A stretch of 64,000 bases of DNA from assembly GCA_964603985.1 (NCBI GenBank), contig CAZRXG010000022.1, positions 3,522-67,521 of the forward strand. The letters are read 5' to 3'. The notes beneath the pieces were generated by a model, which was not told the DNA's origin, searched no databases, and saw only the letters and a list, made by a program, of their open reading frames with translations. Of this stretch, positions 35,279 through 44,809 are shown one piece after another (positions within the stretch are counted from its first letter, which is position 1; each line of letters begins with the position of its first letter). The translations under genes were made by a program, and so were the position numbers. This DNA is from CAZRXG01 sp964603985 (GTDB lineage: Bacteria > Chloroflexota > Anaerolineae > Aggregatilineales > UBA3940).

Positions 35279-37849
35279 TCAGAAGACGGGGGCGTCCTCA
35301 GGCTCCTCACCGGTCATCGCCTCAAGCAGCCTGATCGTCAGCTTCTTCGTATCTGCCCCCACCTCGCCCACCGGCCCGACGCAGGCCGGGCAGCCTTCCG
35401 CGCAGCGGCAGTCGCGCACCATCTCAAGCGCGCTCGACAACAACTCGTCGTGCAGGTCGTACAGCCGGTCCGATAAGCCCAATCCCCCCGGCGCGTGGTC
35501 GTAAACCGTGATGGTCGGCGCTTTGCTGTACGCCGAACGCTGCTCCGCCACCACGCCAATGTCGTTCGGCGAGCACATCAGGAAGAGCGTGGCCAGGTTG
35601 TGCAGGGCGTTCGCCAGCCCGCCCAACGCGCTGCGCGTGCTGCGCGCGCTCTCGACCGCCCGGTGGCAGGCCCGACACAGCGTGACCAGGTTCTCCAGCC
35701 GGTTGGCCTCCACGTAAGCGTCGTTCTCGCCCGGAATGTAGCCAAAATCGCGGAAAGGTTGCACGTGGTGCACGTCGTGCTGCCGGTCCGACCGCTCCGG
35801 CGCGCCGCAGCGTGTACAGCAGTAGCCATCGCGGGCGCGTGCCCGGTCGCGCTGCTCGGCCCAGTTGGGGCCGTAATCGTTGGGGCGGAGCAGCACGTTC
35901 TCCGCCTCAAGCTGCGCGGTCAGGTCGGGCGTCAACGCGACCCAGTACGCCGTCGTCTCGAACTGCTGCGGCGGCAGGTCAATCTCCCCGAACCCCAGCG
36001 TCTCGTGCGTGTAGCGCCGGATGATGCGGTAGCCTGCCGCCTGGTGCGTCACCAACACCCGCCCGTAAGCCTTGACGCAGTCCCCTGTCAGCGCCGACTC
36101 GTGCTCCTCCTCGACCTGCACGCTCGTTATTGAGCTTGCACGGGTGTAATAATCAACCTCGGTGCGCCGGGCGTGCGCAACCCCGTCCGCCCAGTCCAGC
36201 GCCTCGATCACGAACTGCTCCCCCTCGTGCAGGTAAACCGCCCCCTCGTAGACCAGGATCGGCGCGCTGGGCCGGTCTACCTCACCGATCACGACCGGCT
36301 TCTCCCCGGAGCGATCCTGTACCACCACCGTGTCACTCGTGCCGGTGCGCAGGTTCACATCCCCGGCGGGGTACACGTCGGATACCCAGTGAAAGCTCCC
36401 TCGGCTGGCGTGAATCTCGCCGCCCCCCTCGGCCAGCAGCGCCAGCACGGCTTCGGCATCCTCAAACGCCCCGAACGATTCTCCCGCCTCAAACGGCAGC
36501 TCGTACACCGCGCACCGCAGGTGATCGACCAGCATAGCCAGGTTGTCCGGGTTGATCAGCGCGTGCTCCGGCGGGCGTTCGAACAGGTAGCGCGGGTGGG
36601 CCACGATGTACTGGTCGAGCGGCGCGCCGGAGGCGACCAGCACCCCCACCGACACGTCTGCCCGCCGCCCGGCCCGCCCGAACTGCTGCCACGTGCTGGC
36701 AATCGTGCCCGGATACCCGGCCAGCACCGCCGCGCCCAGCGCCCCGATGTCCACCCCCAACTCAAGCGCATTCGTCGCCACGACGCCCTGCACCGCCCCG
36801 CTCCGCAGCCCCCGCTCGATCTCCCGCCGTTCCAGCGGCAGGTAGCCGCCCCGGTAGCCGCGCACGCTGGCCGGGTCGCCTCCCGCCCCCTCGACCTCGT
36901 CGCGGATGTACCCCAGCAGCACCTCGGTCGTCAGCCGGGCGCGGGCGAAAACGATTGTCTGCACCTCCGCTGCCAGGAAGCGCCCCGCGAGCGCCCGTGC
37001 CTCCAGCGTGTAGCTGCGCCTCAGCCCCAGGTGCTCGTCAATCGTTGGTGGGTTATACAGGATGATGTGCTTCTCACCCTGCGGCGCGCCGTCCTCATCG
37101 ATCAGCGTCACCGGCGCTTCGATCAGCCGCTCTGCCAGTTCAGCCGGGTTGGCAATGGTAGCGCTGGCGCAGACGAAGGTCGGCTGGCTGCCATAAAAGC
37201 GGCACACGCGCCGCAGCCGCCGGATCACGTTTGCCATGTGGCTGCCGAAGATGCCCCGGTAGGTGTGCAGTTCGTCCAGCACCACCAACTGTAGATTCTC
37301 GAAAAAGTCCACCCAACGCGGGTGGTAGGGCAGGATGCCGACATGCAGCATATCCGGGTTCGAGATGACGGCGCCCCCCGCCCGCCGGATGCGCGCCCGC
37401 TGGCCGGACGGCGTGTCACCGTCGTATACGTTGACCGCCACCGGAGCCGCCACCGGCGGCTCCGGCTCCAGCGCGGCCAGGATCTCGCCCAGCGCCGCGG
37501 CCTGATCCTGCGCCAGCGCCTTTGTCGGGAACAGGTACAGGGCCGTCGCGCGTGGATCTTGCAGCATCAGGTGCAGCGTCGGCAGGTGATAGGCCAGCGA
37601 CTTGCCCGACGCTGTACCCGTCACCAGCGCGACGTTCTGCCCGCTCAGCGCCGCCTCGACGGCCTGCGCCTGGTGCGTGTAAAGCGGCGATAGCCCCAGG
37701 CGGCGCACCACGTCGATCAGGCGCCGGTCGAGCGCGGCGGGGAACTCGGCATAGCGGGCAGCGCGTGCGGGCAGCCGCTCCCACGCCGCGACGTTCTCCA
37801 CAAAGCGCCGGTCCATGCGTAGCCGGTCGAGCAGGGTTGTCATGTCCAT
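35279..37849 (-). CDS. MrfA/Hrq1-type DEAD-box helicase with an HNH-like insertion and DUF1998
   Basis: SF2 helicase of 856 residues; ATG at 37849 is preferred over TTG at 37885 because it fits the promoter. RecA1 has motif I TGTASGKS, motif II DELH (LVVLDELHTYRG) and motif III SAT; RecA2 has the motif VI region QQFGRAGRR. The C-terminal DUF1998 zinc-binding region has C-X-C-X3-C-X2-C (CRCAEGCPAC). Relatives repair DNA crosslinks. Unusually, between these lies a module at about residues 690-760: CTRCGAPERSDRQHDVHHV followed by LVTLCRACH, the two CXXC pairs and HH of HNH nucleases. It is divergent from the GT4 gene at 37922. Confidence 0.88.
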   Translation of the reverse strand: MDMTTLLDRLRMDRRFVENVAAWERLPARAARYAEFPAALDRRLIDVVRRLGLSPLYTHQAQAVEAALSGQNVALVTGTASGKSLAYHLPTLHLMLQDPRATALYLFPTKALAQDQAAALGEILAALEPEPPVAAPVAVNVYDGDTPSGQRARIRRAGGAVISNPDMLHVGILPYHPRWVDFFENLQLVVLDELHTYRGIFGSHMANVIRRLRRVCRFYGSQPTFVCASATIANPAELAERLIEAPVTLIDEDGAPQGEKHIILYNPPTIDEHLGLRRSYTLEARALAGRFLAAEVQTIVFARARLTTEVLLGYIRDEVEGAGGDPASVRGYRGGYLPLERREIERGLRSGAVQGVVATNALELGVDIGALGAAVLAGYPGTIASTWQQFGRAGRRADVSVGVLVASGAPLDQYIVAHPRYLFERPPEHALINPDNLAMLVDHLRCAVYELPFEAGESFGAFEDAEAVLALLAEGGGEIHASRGSFHWVSDVYPAGDVNLRTGTSDTVVVQDRSGEKPVVIGEVDRPSAPILVYEGAVYLHEGEQFVIEALDWADGVAHARRTEVDYYTRASSITSVQVEEEHESALTGDCVKAYGRVLVTHQAAGYRIIRRYTHETLGFGEIDLPPQQFETTAYWVALTPDLTAQLEAENVLLRPNDYGPNWAEQRDRARARDGYCCTRCGAPERSDRQHDVHHVQPFRDFGYIPGENDAYVEANRLENLVTLCRACHRAVESARSTRSALGGLANALHNLATLFLMCSPNDIGVVAEQRSAYSKAPTITVYDHAPGGLGLSDRLYDLHDELLSSALEMVRDCRCAEGCPACVGPVGEVGADTKKLTIRLLEAMTGEEPEDAPVF

Positions 37850-37856
37850 ACCGGGG

Positions 37857-37885
37857 AGTATGCCAGCCAGAACGGATGTTTGCAA
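37857..37885 (-). promoter_or_regulatory. Promoter of the helicase gene
   Basis: On the minus strand, TTGCAA (37885-37880), a 17-base spacer and CATACT (37862-37857). The expected start site is within a base or two of the ATG at 37849, which implies a leaderless mRNA. Confidence 0.6.
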
Positions 37886-37913
37886 GGACAGCTTCGCACC
37901 AAATCGCTATAAT
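37885..37913 (+). promoter_or_regulatory. Promoter of the GT4 gene at 37922
   Basis: AGGACA (37885-37890), a 17-base spacer and TATAAT (37908-37913). The expected start is about 37920, so the mRNA begins at or next to the ATG at 37922. It shares one base with the divergent promoter's -35. Confidence 0.6.
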
Positions 37914-37921
37914 TGCCCCCC

Positions 37922-39064
37922 ATGACCGCCCCTCTGCATGTTGCATTGAACGCCCACCTGCTCTCAGGCGAGGCGTCCTACCGTAGCGCCGGGATTCACG
38001 GGTACCTGTTCAACACACTGGCCCACCTCCCCGACGTTGACCCCGGCATTGCCTACACCGTCTTTGTCGGTGCGGGCCAGCTTCCTGAGCGTGCAGAGTG
38101 GGCCGTGCGCCGCTCCCGCCTCCCGACGCGCAGCCCGGTGCTGCGCATCCTGTGGGAGCAGGCGTGCGCGCCGCTTGAGCTTGCCGGGGTGCGCCCCGAC
38201 CTGCTGCACGGCATGGGCTTCGCCGTTCCTCTGCTGTGGCCCGGCCCCTCCGTCGTCACCATCTTCGACCTGAGCTTTCTGCGCTTCCCGGAGTATCTTG
38301 GCGCTGGCCGCCGCCTCTATCTGCGGCTGATCACCCGCCTCTCGACCCGCCGCGCCCGCCGCGTGATCGCCATCTCCGAGAGCGGCAAAGCCGAGATCGG
38401 CGCTCTGCTGGGCGTGCCCGATTCGCAGATCGACGTGGCCGTGCCCGGTGTGCGCCCCGATTTTCGCCCTCTGCCCCCCGACCGGGTCTCCGACACCCGG
38501 CGGCGGCTCCAACTGCCGGAGCGCTACATCCTCTACGTTGGCACGCTGGAGCCGCGCAAAAACCTCGCGACGCTGCTGCGCGCCTACGCCCGCCTGCCCA
38601 GGCGCGGCGCGGTGAAGCTGGTGCTCGTCGGCAGCAGGGGCTGGCAGGCCGGGACCATCTTCGCTCTGATCGAGGAACTGGGCCTGGCTCAGGACGTTAT
38701 CACACCGGGTTACGTTACGGGCGAGAACCTTCCGATGTGGTACAATCCTGCGGAAGTGTTTGTTTACCCATCTGTCTACGAAGGCTTTGGGCTGCCTTTG
38801 CTGGAAGCGATGGCCTGCGGTGTCCCCGTGATCGCGTCAGACACCACTTCCCTACCGGAGGCCGTCGGCCCCGGTGGGCTACTGCTTCCACCGACGGACG
38901 TGGATGCCTGGGCCGGGGCCTTGTCGAATCTGCTTGACGACCCCACAGCCCGCGCCGCGCAGGCGGAACGTGGCCTGAAGTGGACAGCGGGATTCACCTG
39001 GGAGAATACTGCCCGGCAGACAGCGGCCGCCTACCGCAAGGCTCTGCCCGGTTTTGGAACATGA
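37922..39064 (+). CDS. Glycosyltransferase family 4 (mannosyltransferase-like)
   Basis: 380 residues from ATG 37922. GT-B fold: the N-terminal domain has SAGIHGYLFNTLAHLPDVDP; the donor domain has YILYVGTLEPRKNLATLLRA (a strong GT4 hallmark), FVYPSVYEGFGLPLLEAMACG (EX7E) and GVPVIASDTTSLPE. It resembles WbaZ/RfaG-like mannosyltransferases. Its stop overlaps the ATG of the sugar-phosphotransferase gene, and the two probably share one transcript for glycan initiation and extension. Confidence 0.9.
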   Translation: MTAPLHVALNAHLLSGEASYRSAGIHGYLFNTLAHLPDVDPGIAYTVFVGAGQLPERAEWAVRRSRLPTRSPVLRILWEQACAPLELAGVRPDLLHGMGFAVPLLWPGPSVVTIFDLSFLRFPEYLGAGRRLYLRLITRLSTRRARRVIAISESGKAEIGALLGVPDSQIDVAVPGVRPDFRPLPPDRVSDTRRRLQLPERYILYVGTLEPRKNLATLLRAYARLPRRGAVKLVLVGSRGWQAGTIFALIEELGLAQDVITPGYVTGENLPMWYNPAEVFVYPSVYEGFGLPLLEAMACGVPVIASDTTSLPEAVGPGGLLLPPTDVDAWAGALSNLLDDPTARAAQAERGLKWTAGFTWENTARQTAAAYRKALPGFGT

Positions 39065-39072
39065 GGGAATTC

Positions 39073-40503
39073 ATGTCACGCAAACAGGCTGCGAGCGTCG
39101 CAGTCCTTGCTCTGGACATTGTCCTCATCAATCTGGCTTTTTGGTTTGCGTACGTCATACGCTATCAGCTTGGATTCCCCTATCGGGTTGATCAACGTTT
39201 CTACGCACCTTTTTCGACTTTTATCCCCTTCGCTGCTCTTCTGACGCTCCTGTGTCTGATCGCTTACCGCATTGACGGGCTGTACGAGCGTCGCCGGGGC
39301 TGGCGTCTGTTCGACGACATTTACCGCCTGTCCAACGACACGATGACCAGCATCGTCATCATCATGGCTATCACTTTCTTCGTGCAGCCGTTGTACTACT
39401 CACGTGGTATGCTGCTGCTTGCGGGTGTCATTGTCGTTGCCCTCCTGGGGACGGCCCGCATCGCCCGGTACCTGATTGAGGCCGGGTTGAGGCGGCGTGG
39501 GATCGGCGTCGAGCGCGTCCTGATCGTGGGGGCCGGCGAAGTCGGGCGCGCCGTCATGCGCAGCATCCTGGCCGACCCATCGCTGGGCTACCAGATCGTC
39601 GGCTACGTCGACGACGACCCCTCGAAGGGCCAGAGTGAGCTGGGCCGAATCAAGGGTCTGGGCGACGTGGAGCGCATCAGGCAGATCATCCCCGCCCAGA
39701 ACATCGCCGAGGTGATCGTCACCCTACCCTGGATGTACCATCGCAAGATCATGCAGATCGTCGAGGAGTGCGAGCGCGAGAACGTGCGTGTACGCGTCGT
39801 GCCCGACGTGTTCCAGCAGCGCATGCACCGCCTCGACCTGGAGAGCCTGAACGGCATCCCCCTTATCGGGCTGGGCCCGACCAGGATGAGTTCGGGCGCT
39901 ATGCTGATCAAGCGCATGATGGATCTCTCCCTCACCATCCTGGCTCTGCCCTTGCTGGCCGTCGTGTATGTGGGCCTGGCCATCGCCATCAAACTCGACT
40001 CGCCGGGGCCTGTGATCTTCACCCAGCAGCGCGTTGGCCGGAATGGCCGGGAATTTGACGTATACAAGTTCCGCTCCATGGTCGAGGGCGCTGAGGAGAT
40101 GCAGGCTGAGTTGACCGACCTCAACGAAGCCGACGGCCCCCTCTTCAAGATCAAGAGCGGCGAGGGCGACCCGCGCGTGACCCGTGTCGGGCGTTTTATT
40201 CGCCGCAACAGCATCGACGAGCTGCCGCAACTGATCAACGTCCTGCGCGGTGAGATGAGCTGGATCGGGCCGCGCCCCGGTACACCGGAGGAGGTTGTCC
40301 AGTACAAATCCTGGCAGCGCAAACGCCTCAGCGTCAAGCCTGGCATGACCGGCCTGTGGCAGGTCAGCGGGCGCAGCGAAATTCCCTTTGACGAAATGTG
40401 CCTGCTTGACATCTTTTACATCGAGAACTGGTCGTTGGACCTGGATATTCGGATTCTGTTACGCACGATCCCGCGTGTCCTGTTTGCCAGTGGAGCTTAT
40501 TAA
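39073..40503 (+). CDS. Undecaprenyl-phosphate sugar phosphotransferase (initiating glycosyltransferase)
   Basis: Starts glycan assembly by moving a sugar-1-phosphate from a nucleotide sugar to a polyprenyl phosphate. 476 residues from ATG 39073, which has GAGGG five bases upstream (ATG at 39061, overlapping the previous stop, is the alternative). Four N-terminal membrane spans, a CoA-binding-like domain (VLIVGAGEVGRAVM, about 150-260) and a C-terminal catalytic sugar-transferase domain: KRMMDLSLTILALPLL, DSPGPVIFTQQRVGRNG, RRNSIDELPQLINVLRG, PGMTGLWQVSGRSE. Architecture of WbaP/WcaJ/EpsL proteins. Confidence 0.93.
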   Translation: MSRKQAASVAVLALDIVLINLAFWFAYVIRYQLGFPYRVDQRFYAPFSTFIPFAALLTLLCLIAYRIDGLYERRRGWRLFDDIYRLSNDTMTSIVIIMAITFFVQPLYYSRGMLLLAGVIVVALLGTARIARYLIEAGLRRRGIGVERVLIVGAGEVGRAVMRSILADPSLGYQIVGYVDDDPSKGQSELGRIKGLGDVERIRQIIPAQNIAEVIVTLPWMYHRKIMQIVEECERENVRVRVVPDVFQQRMHRLDLESLNGIPLIGLGPTRMSSGAMLIKRMMDLSLTILALPLLAVVYVGLAIAIKLDSPGPVIFTQQRVGRNGREFDVYKFRSMVEGAEEMQAELTDLNEADGPLFKIKSGEGDPRVTRVGRFIRRNSIDELPQLINVLRGEMSWIGPRPGTPEEVVQYKSWQRKRLSVKPGMTGLWQVSGRSEIPFDEMCLLDIFYIENWSLDLDIRILLRTIPRVLFASGAY

Positions 40504-40504
40504 T

Positions 40505-41746
40505 ATGCGCCCCTTTCCATTATTTTCGCCTTCGCCGTCCGCCTCGTCTGCTTCATCGCTAGACCTTGTGTTTCGCGAGGACGAGCAAGCCGCGCTGACC
40601 CGCTTTCTACAGGCATTGGTGCGTACGCCAAGTCCCTCAACTCAGGAGGGTGATGTGGCGCAACTGGTTCAGGCGGAGCTGCATGCTGTAGGCGTCGAGG
40701 ACGTGTCCACCGACCCGGTTGGCAACGTCATCGCGCGCCTGGGGGACGGCGACGGCCCGACGCTCCTGTACGACGCTCACATGGACACCGTCGTTGCCAC
40801 CGACGCTGAATGGCCCTATGACCCGTATGCCGCTCAGATCGTGGACGGCGTTCTGTACGGTCTGGGGGCCTGTGACATGAAAGGCTCCCTCGCAGCGATG
40901 GTCTACGCTGCCGGGCGGCTGGTCGAGGCCCAGATTCCCCTGCACGGCAACCTGGTTCTGGCCTTCGTTGTGCAGGAAGAGCCGTGCGAGGGCTGTGCGC
41001 TCAAAGCGCTGGCCGAAGAAAGCGGCATCCGGCCCGATTGGGTGCTCCTCGGCGAGCCGAGCGACCTGGATGTGATGTGCGGCCATCGCGGGCGTGTGCT
41101 CTTCAAGGTAACTACGCGTGGCAAGAGCAGCCACTCGTCCAGCCCTGAACTGGGGGAGAACGCCATCACGGCAGCAGCGCGCCTGATCTTCGGCATCGAC
41201 CTGCTCGCCGCCGACCTGGGGACTGATCCTTTCCTGGGGCCGGGCACGATTGCCGTTACCCATATCGAGAGCAGGGCCGCCAGCACCAACGCCATCCCCG
41301 ACGCTTGCGTTTTTTACGTGGATCGACGCCTGACGCTGGGCGAGACGCCCACCCGCGCCCAGGCACAGATCGAGGCCGTCATTGAACGCGAGGGGCCTGA
41401 AGCACAGGTTGAGGTCATTGAGTATCAGGCAACATCGTACACCGGCTACCAGATCCGGGCGCGCGAGGCGTTCAACGCCTGGGCGCTGGAGGAAGGCCAC
41501 CCGCTGGTGCAGGCGACCGGTGCGGCTGCCCAGGCTGTGCTGGGGCGTGCCCCTCGCCTGGGCCACTGGAGCTTCTCGACCGACGGCGTTTACAGCATGG
41601 CCGAAGCTACCATCCCAACCGTCGGCTTTGGGCCGGGCGATCCCAGGTACGTCCACACCTGTCAGGAGCACGTCCGCCTTGATGACGTGGCGCGGGCCGC
41701 TCAGGTTTATGCGCTGCTCGCCGCCATGTTGCTGGGCGAAGCGTAG
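40505..41746 (+). CDS. M20 family metallohydrolase (YgeY-like)
   Basis: Zinc amidohydrolase/peptidase of 413 residues. Metal-site motifs are LLYDAHMDTV (His, Asp), GLGACDMKGSLAAM (Asp), FVVQEEPCEG (catalytic Glu-Glu), an LGEPSD segment and a C-terminal SFSTDGVYSM / PTVGFGPGD region that is characteristic of YgeY-type proteins. The lid domain holds about residues 200-310. Substrate uncertain: an N-acyl or carbamoyl amino acid is typical. It starts one base after the glycosylphosphotransferase stop codon, but a functional link is not obvious. Confidence 0.87.
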   Translation: MRPFPLFSPSPSASSASSLDLVFREDEQAALTRFLQALVRTPSPSTQEGDVAQLVQAELHAVGVEDVSTDPVGNVIARLGDGDGPTLLYDAHMDTVVATDAEWPYDPYAAQIVDGVLYGLGACDMKGSLAAMVYAAGRLVEAQIPLHGNLVLAFVVQEEPCEGCALKALAEESGIRPDWVLLGEPSDLDVMCGHRGRVLFKVTTRGKSSHSSSPELGENAITAAARLIFGIDLLAADLGTDPFLGPGTIAVTHIESRAASTNAIPDACVFYVDRRLTLGETPTRAQAQIEAVIEREGPEAQVEVIEYQATSYTGYQIRAREAFNAWALEEGHPLVQATGAAAQAVLGRAPRLGHWSFSTDGVYSMAEATIPTVGFGPGDPRYVHTCQEHVRLDDVARAAQVYALLAAMLLGEA

Positions 41747-41859
41747 TGTTTTGCGTCCGCATTCATAATGTCGATGGTCATACGACAGCTTAAATGCGAC
41801 CGTAGGGCACGTCCTGCATCTAACCCATTGAGGGAATCAATGATTGATGGAGTGCAGAC

Positions 41860-42528
41860 ATGACCCTGTTAGATGATAAAACCCGCGAGGGCGTTGTAAC
41901 ACTGCTTTCCGATCTGGCTGACCCGGTCCGGGTACTGGTGTTTACGCAGACGTCCGATTGTCAGTTCTGCGACGAAACCCGCCAGCTCGTCGAAGAGGTC
42001 TCCGACCTGTCCGACCTGATCACGCTCGATGTCTTCGACGCCGCCCAGGATGCCGACCAGGTCGAGGCCTACGGTGTTGATAAGTTCCCGGCCATCGTCA
42101 TCCTGGGCGCTGGTGATCGCGACTACGGCGTCCGCTACTACGGCATCCCGTCCGGCTACGAGTTCACCTCGCTGCTGCACGGCCTTCGGGTCGTCTCCGC
42201 CGGGCCAGGGGGAACTGGCCTGAGCGAAGAGACGATTACCTACCTGGACGGCCTGGAAACACCGACCCATTTGCAGGTCTTCATCACGCCGACCTGCTCT
42301 TATTGCCCGCGCGCGGTCGTGCTCGCCCACGCAATGGCCGTCGCCAGCGACAAAGTCCGGGCTGACATGGTCGAAGCGATGGAGTTCCCTGACCTGGCAA
42401 ACAGGTACCACGTGATGGGCGTGCCGCGCACCGTCATCAACGAGCGGGAATACGTCGAGGGCGCGGTTCCAGAACCTGTGTTGCTGGCTCAAATCAGGGT
42501 GGCCGTTGCCAGGTCCCGGTTGAGTTGA
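41860..42528 (+). CDS. Protein disulfide oxidoreductase, two thioredoxin folds (PDO/TIGR02187 type)
   Basis: 222 residues made of two thioredoxin-like units. The N-terminal active site is C-Q-F-C (in TSDCQFCDET, about 28-35). The C-terminal one is C-S-Y-C (in TPTCSYCPRA, about 146-153), with the cis-Pro loop in VMGVPRTVINE. Such PDOs are typical of thermophiles, where they form and reshuffle protein disulfides in the cytoplasm, usually reduced by thioredoxin reductase. It is followed after 56 bases by citrate synthase. Confidence 0.88.
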   Translation: MTLLDDKTREGVVTLLSDLADPVRVLVFTQTSDCQFCDETRQLVEEVSDLSDLITLDVFDAAQDADQVEAYGVDKFPAIVILGAGDRDYGVRYYGIPSGYEFTSLLHGLRVVSAGPGGTGLSEETITYLDGLETPTHLQVFITPTCSYCPRAVVLAHAMAVASDKVRADMVEAMEFPDLANRYHVMGVPRTVINEREYVEGAVPEPVLLAQIRVAVARSRLS

Positions 42529-42584
42529 GAAGGCAACTTGTTTTATTCTATGTCCGCATCGTTGGTTGATAGGGGGATGTGAGG

Positions 42585-43736
42585 ATGGCACCTGAAGCTC
42601 CGTCTACTGCCAAAGGCCTCGAGGGTGTTGTGATTGCACAAACCCAACTGAGTAGCGTGAACGGCACCATTGGTAAGCTGCAATACTACGGCTACAACAT
42701 CAAAGACCTGGCGGAAAATGCGCTGTTTGAAGAAGTCGTCTACCTGCTATGGAACCACAAGCTGCCTACGCAGGCTGAACTGGACGGCTTCATGGCCGAC
42801 CTGGCAGCCGACCGTGTCCTGCCGCCTGAATTGCTGAATGTGATGAAGTATTACCCCAGGGATGCTCATCCGATGGGCGTGTTACGGACGGCGATCTCTA
42901 CCCTGGGCATTCTTGATCCAGGGGCGGAGGAAACCGGTTCCGGCGGAATTCTGGGCAAGTTTCGCCGTCTGACGTCCATCATGGGCACCATCGTCGCCGC
43001 CTGGGAGCGCATCCGCAGCGGCCTGGAGCCGGTTGCGCCGCGCGACGACCTGAGCCTGGCGGCCAACTTCCTCTACATGCTCAGAGATGAAGAGCCTACC
43101 GGGACTGAAGTCGACGCTATCAACACCTATCTGGTCATGCTGGCCGATCACGGTATGAACGCCTCGACCTTCTCCGCGCGCGTCACCACCAGCACCCTGT
43201 CCGACATCTACTCGGCGATCACTACGGCCATCGGCACGCTCAAAGGGCCTGCGCACGGCGGCGCCGCCCAGAAGGCGATGGAGCAGTTCATGGACATCGG
43301 CAGCCCGGACAACGTCGTCCCCTGGTTTGAGGACATGGTGCAGAAGGGCACCCGCATTATGGGCATCGGCCATCGCGTCTACAAGGTGGAAGACCCGCGC
43401 GCTACCATCCTGCGCGACCGTGCGCGCGAACTGGCCGAGAGCAGCGGCGATAGGCTCTGGTTCGATATCGCCTGGCAGCTCGAGCAGCAGGCGCGCAGTA
43501 ACGACTATTTCATCCAGCGCGACCTGTACGCCAACGTTGATTACTATTCGGCGGTGGTGCTGTACCAGGTTGGCATCCCGGTTGACCAGTTCACCTCCCT
43601 GTTTGCGATGAGCCGCATTGCCGGGTGGTGTGCCCACATCGGCGAGCAGTGGGCCGACAACCGCCTGATCCGTCCCCGGGCCGAATACGTTGGCCCGCAG
43701 GATCAACCCTGGGTTCCGCTTGGGGAGCGCACGTAA
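42585..43736 (+). CDS. Citrate synthase (citrate/2-methylcitrate family)
   Basis: Condenses oxaloacetate and acetyl-CoA (or propionyl-CoA) in the cytoplasm. 383 residues, the short archaeal/Gram-positive type. Marks are GPAHGGAAQKAME (substrate His), GIGHRVYKVEDPRA (catalytic His) and NVDYYSAVVLYQVGIP (catalytic Asp region). ATG at 42585 has AGGGGG nine bases upstream. An intrinsic terminator follows at 43768. Confidence 0.93.
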   Translation: MAPEAPSTAKGLEGVVIAQTQLSSVNGTIGKLQYYGYNIKDLAENALFEEVVYLLWNHKLPTQAELDGFMADLAADRVLPPELLNVMKYYPRDAHPMGVLRTAISTLGILDPGAEETGSGGILGKFRRLTSIMGTIVAAWERIRSGLEPVAPRDDLSLAANFLYMLRDEEPTGTEVDAINTYLVMLADHGMNASTFSARVTTSTLSDIYSAITTAIGTLKGPAHGGAAQKAMEQFMDIGSPDNVVPWFEDMVQKGTRIMGIGHRVYKVEDPRATILRDRARELAESSGDRLWFDIAWQLEQQARSNDYFIQRDLYANVDYYSAVVLYQVGIPVDQFTSLFAMSRIAGWCAHIGEQWADNRLIRPRAEYVGPQDQPWVPLGERT

Positions 43737-43767
43737 TCGTCCCCCGTGTCCCGTTTGCTGCCCTCAG

Positions 43768-43798
43768 ACGCCTGTGAGCGAGCATCACAGGCGTTTTT
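43768..43798 (+). terminator. Intrinsic terminator of the citrate synthase gene
   Basis: Perfect 10-bp stem ACGCCTGTGA / TCACAGGCGT (43768-43777 with 43785-43794), 7-base loop, five T's. Confidence 0.9.
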
Positions 43799-43880
43799 CT
43801 TTGCGTTTCCCGCTGGAACGGCTACACTTTGGCAGGAAATCGGGTTTATAACGCTGACAGTACACAGCAGACTGACTACC

Positions 43881-44747
43881 ATGGCACCACTCCCTTCACC
43901 CCAACGCCTGACGCCCGCCGATCACCGGCAGGTGGTGGAGTTGTTCCAGCGGACGTCACGCCAGCACCTTCATCTGGACTGGCGCAGTTTGCACCAGTGG
44001 CTCCCGCATCCCGACCTGCGTTGCTGGGTGGTGCAGCAGGACGGCGTTGTCAAGTCGCTGCTCGGCGCGACGATCCACGCCGCTCAGGGAGATCCCCCTT
44101 CGGCCGTCGCCTGGCTGCGCATGGCGCTGCCTGCGCCGTTTAACGCCCGACCGGCCCTCAATGCGTTATGGGAGGCGCTGTACCACGACCTGCGGTCCGC
44201 CGCCGTCGAGCGGGTCGCATTGCTGGCCCTGTCCCCCTGGATCGAACCGGCGGTGGGGAGGTGGGGCTTTGAGCGCACCAATGCCGTCATTTCCATGCGC
44301 CGCACCGGCGGGATGATCCCACCGCCGCCGTCCGCGCCGCTGCTCATTCGCGATGCCTCCAACGCCGATCTGGACGTTATTGCCCACATCGACGCACAGG
44401 CGTTTGCCCCATTGTGGCGGTACAGTCGCGGGACGCTGTCCGTGGCCTTTTCCCACGCGGCGACCGTCACCGTGCTGGAAGACGACGAGCGCACCCTGGG
44501 TTACCAGCTTAGCACCCGCTACGCCGGTAATGGGCACCTGGCGCGTCTGGCGGTCGTCCCTGAGGCACAGGGACGCGGGTTGGGCGGTCTGCTCATCGGC
44601 GGGATGGTGCGCTTCTTTGAGGCGCGCGGTGTCAACACCATCACGGTGAATACCCAGGCGGATAACGCATACTCCCGCCATCTGTATGCGCGCCTGGGAT
44701 TCAAGCTGGTCGATCACAGCGTCGCAGTGTGGACACTGGACCTGTAG
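43881..44747 (+). CDS. GNAT-family N-acetyltransferase
   Basis: 288 residues from ATG 43881; the longer frame back to 43746 runs over the terminator and is rejected. The C-terminal half is a typical GNAT domain: LARLAVVPEAQGRGLGGLLIGG (acetyl-CoA loop) and NTQADNAYSRHLYARLGFKLV. The N-terminal half looks like a degenerate second GNAT unit (RSAAVERVALLALSPW). It transfers an acetyl group from acetyl-CoA to an unknown amine. Confidence 0.87.
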   Translation: MAPLPSPQRLTPADHRQVVELFQRTSRQHLHLDWRSLHQWLPHPDLRCWVVQQDGVVKSLLGATIHAAQGDPPSAVAWLRMALPAPFNARPALNALWEALYHDLRSAAVERVALLALSPWIEPAVGRWGFERTNAVISMRRTGGMIPPPPSAPLLIRDASNADLDVIAHIDAQAFAPLWRYSRGTLSVAFSHAATVTVLEDDERTLGYQLSTRYAGNGHLARLAVVPEAQGRGLGGLLIGGMVRFFEARGVNTITVNTQADNAYSRHLYARLGFKLVDHSVAVWTLDL

Positions 44748-44809
44748 ATCCGGGAGTGTGGGGGACCATGTGGGGGTGAGACCCCATACCCGGCAGCGTT
44801 TATCTCCGG

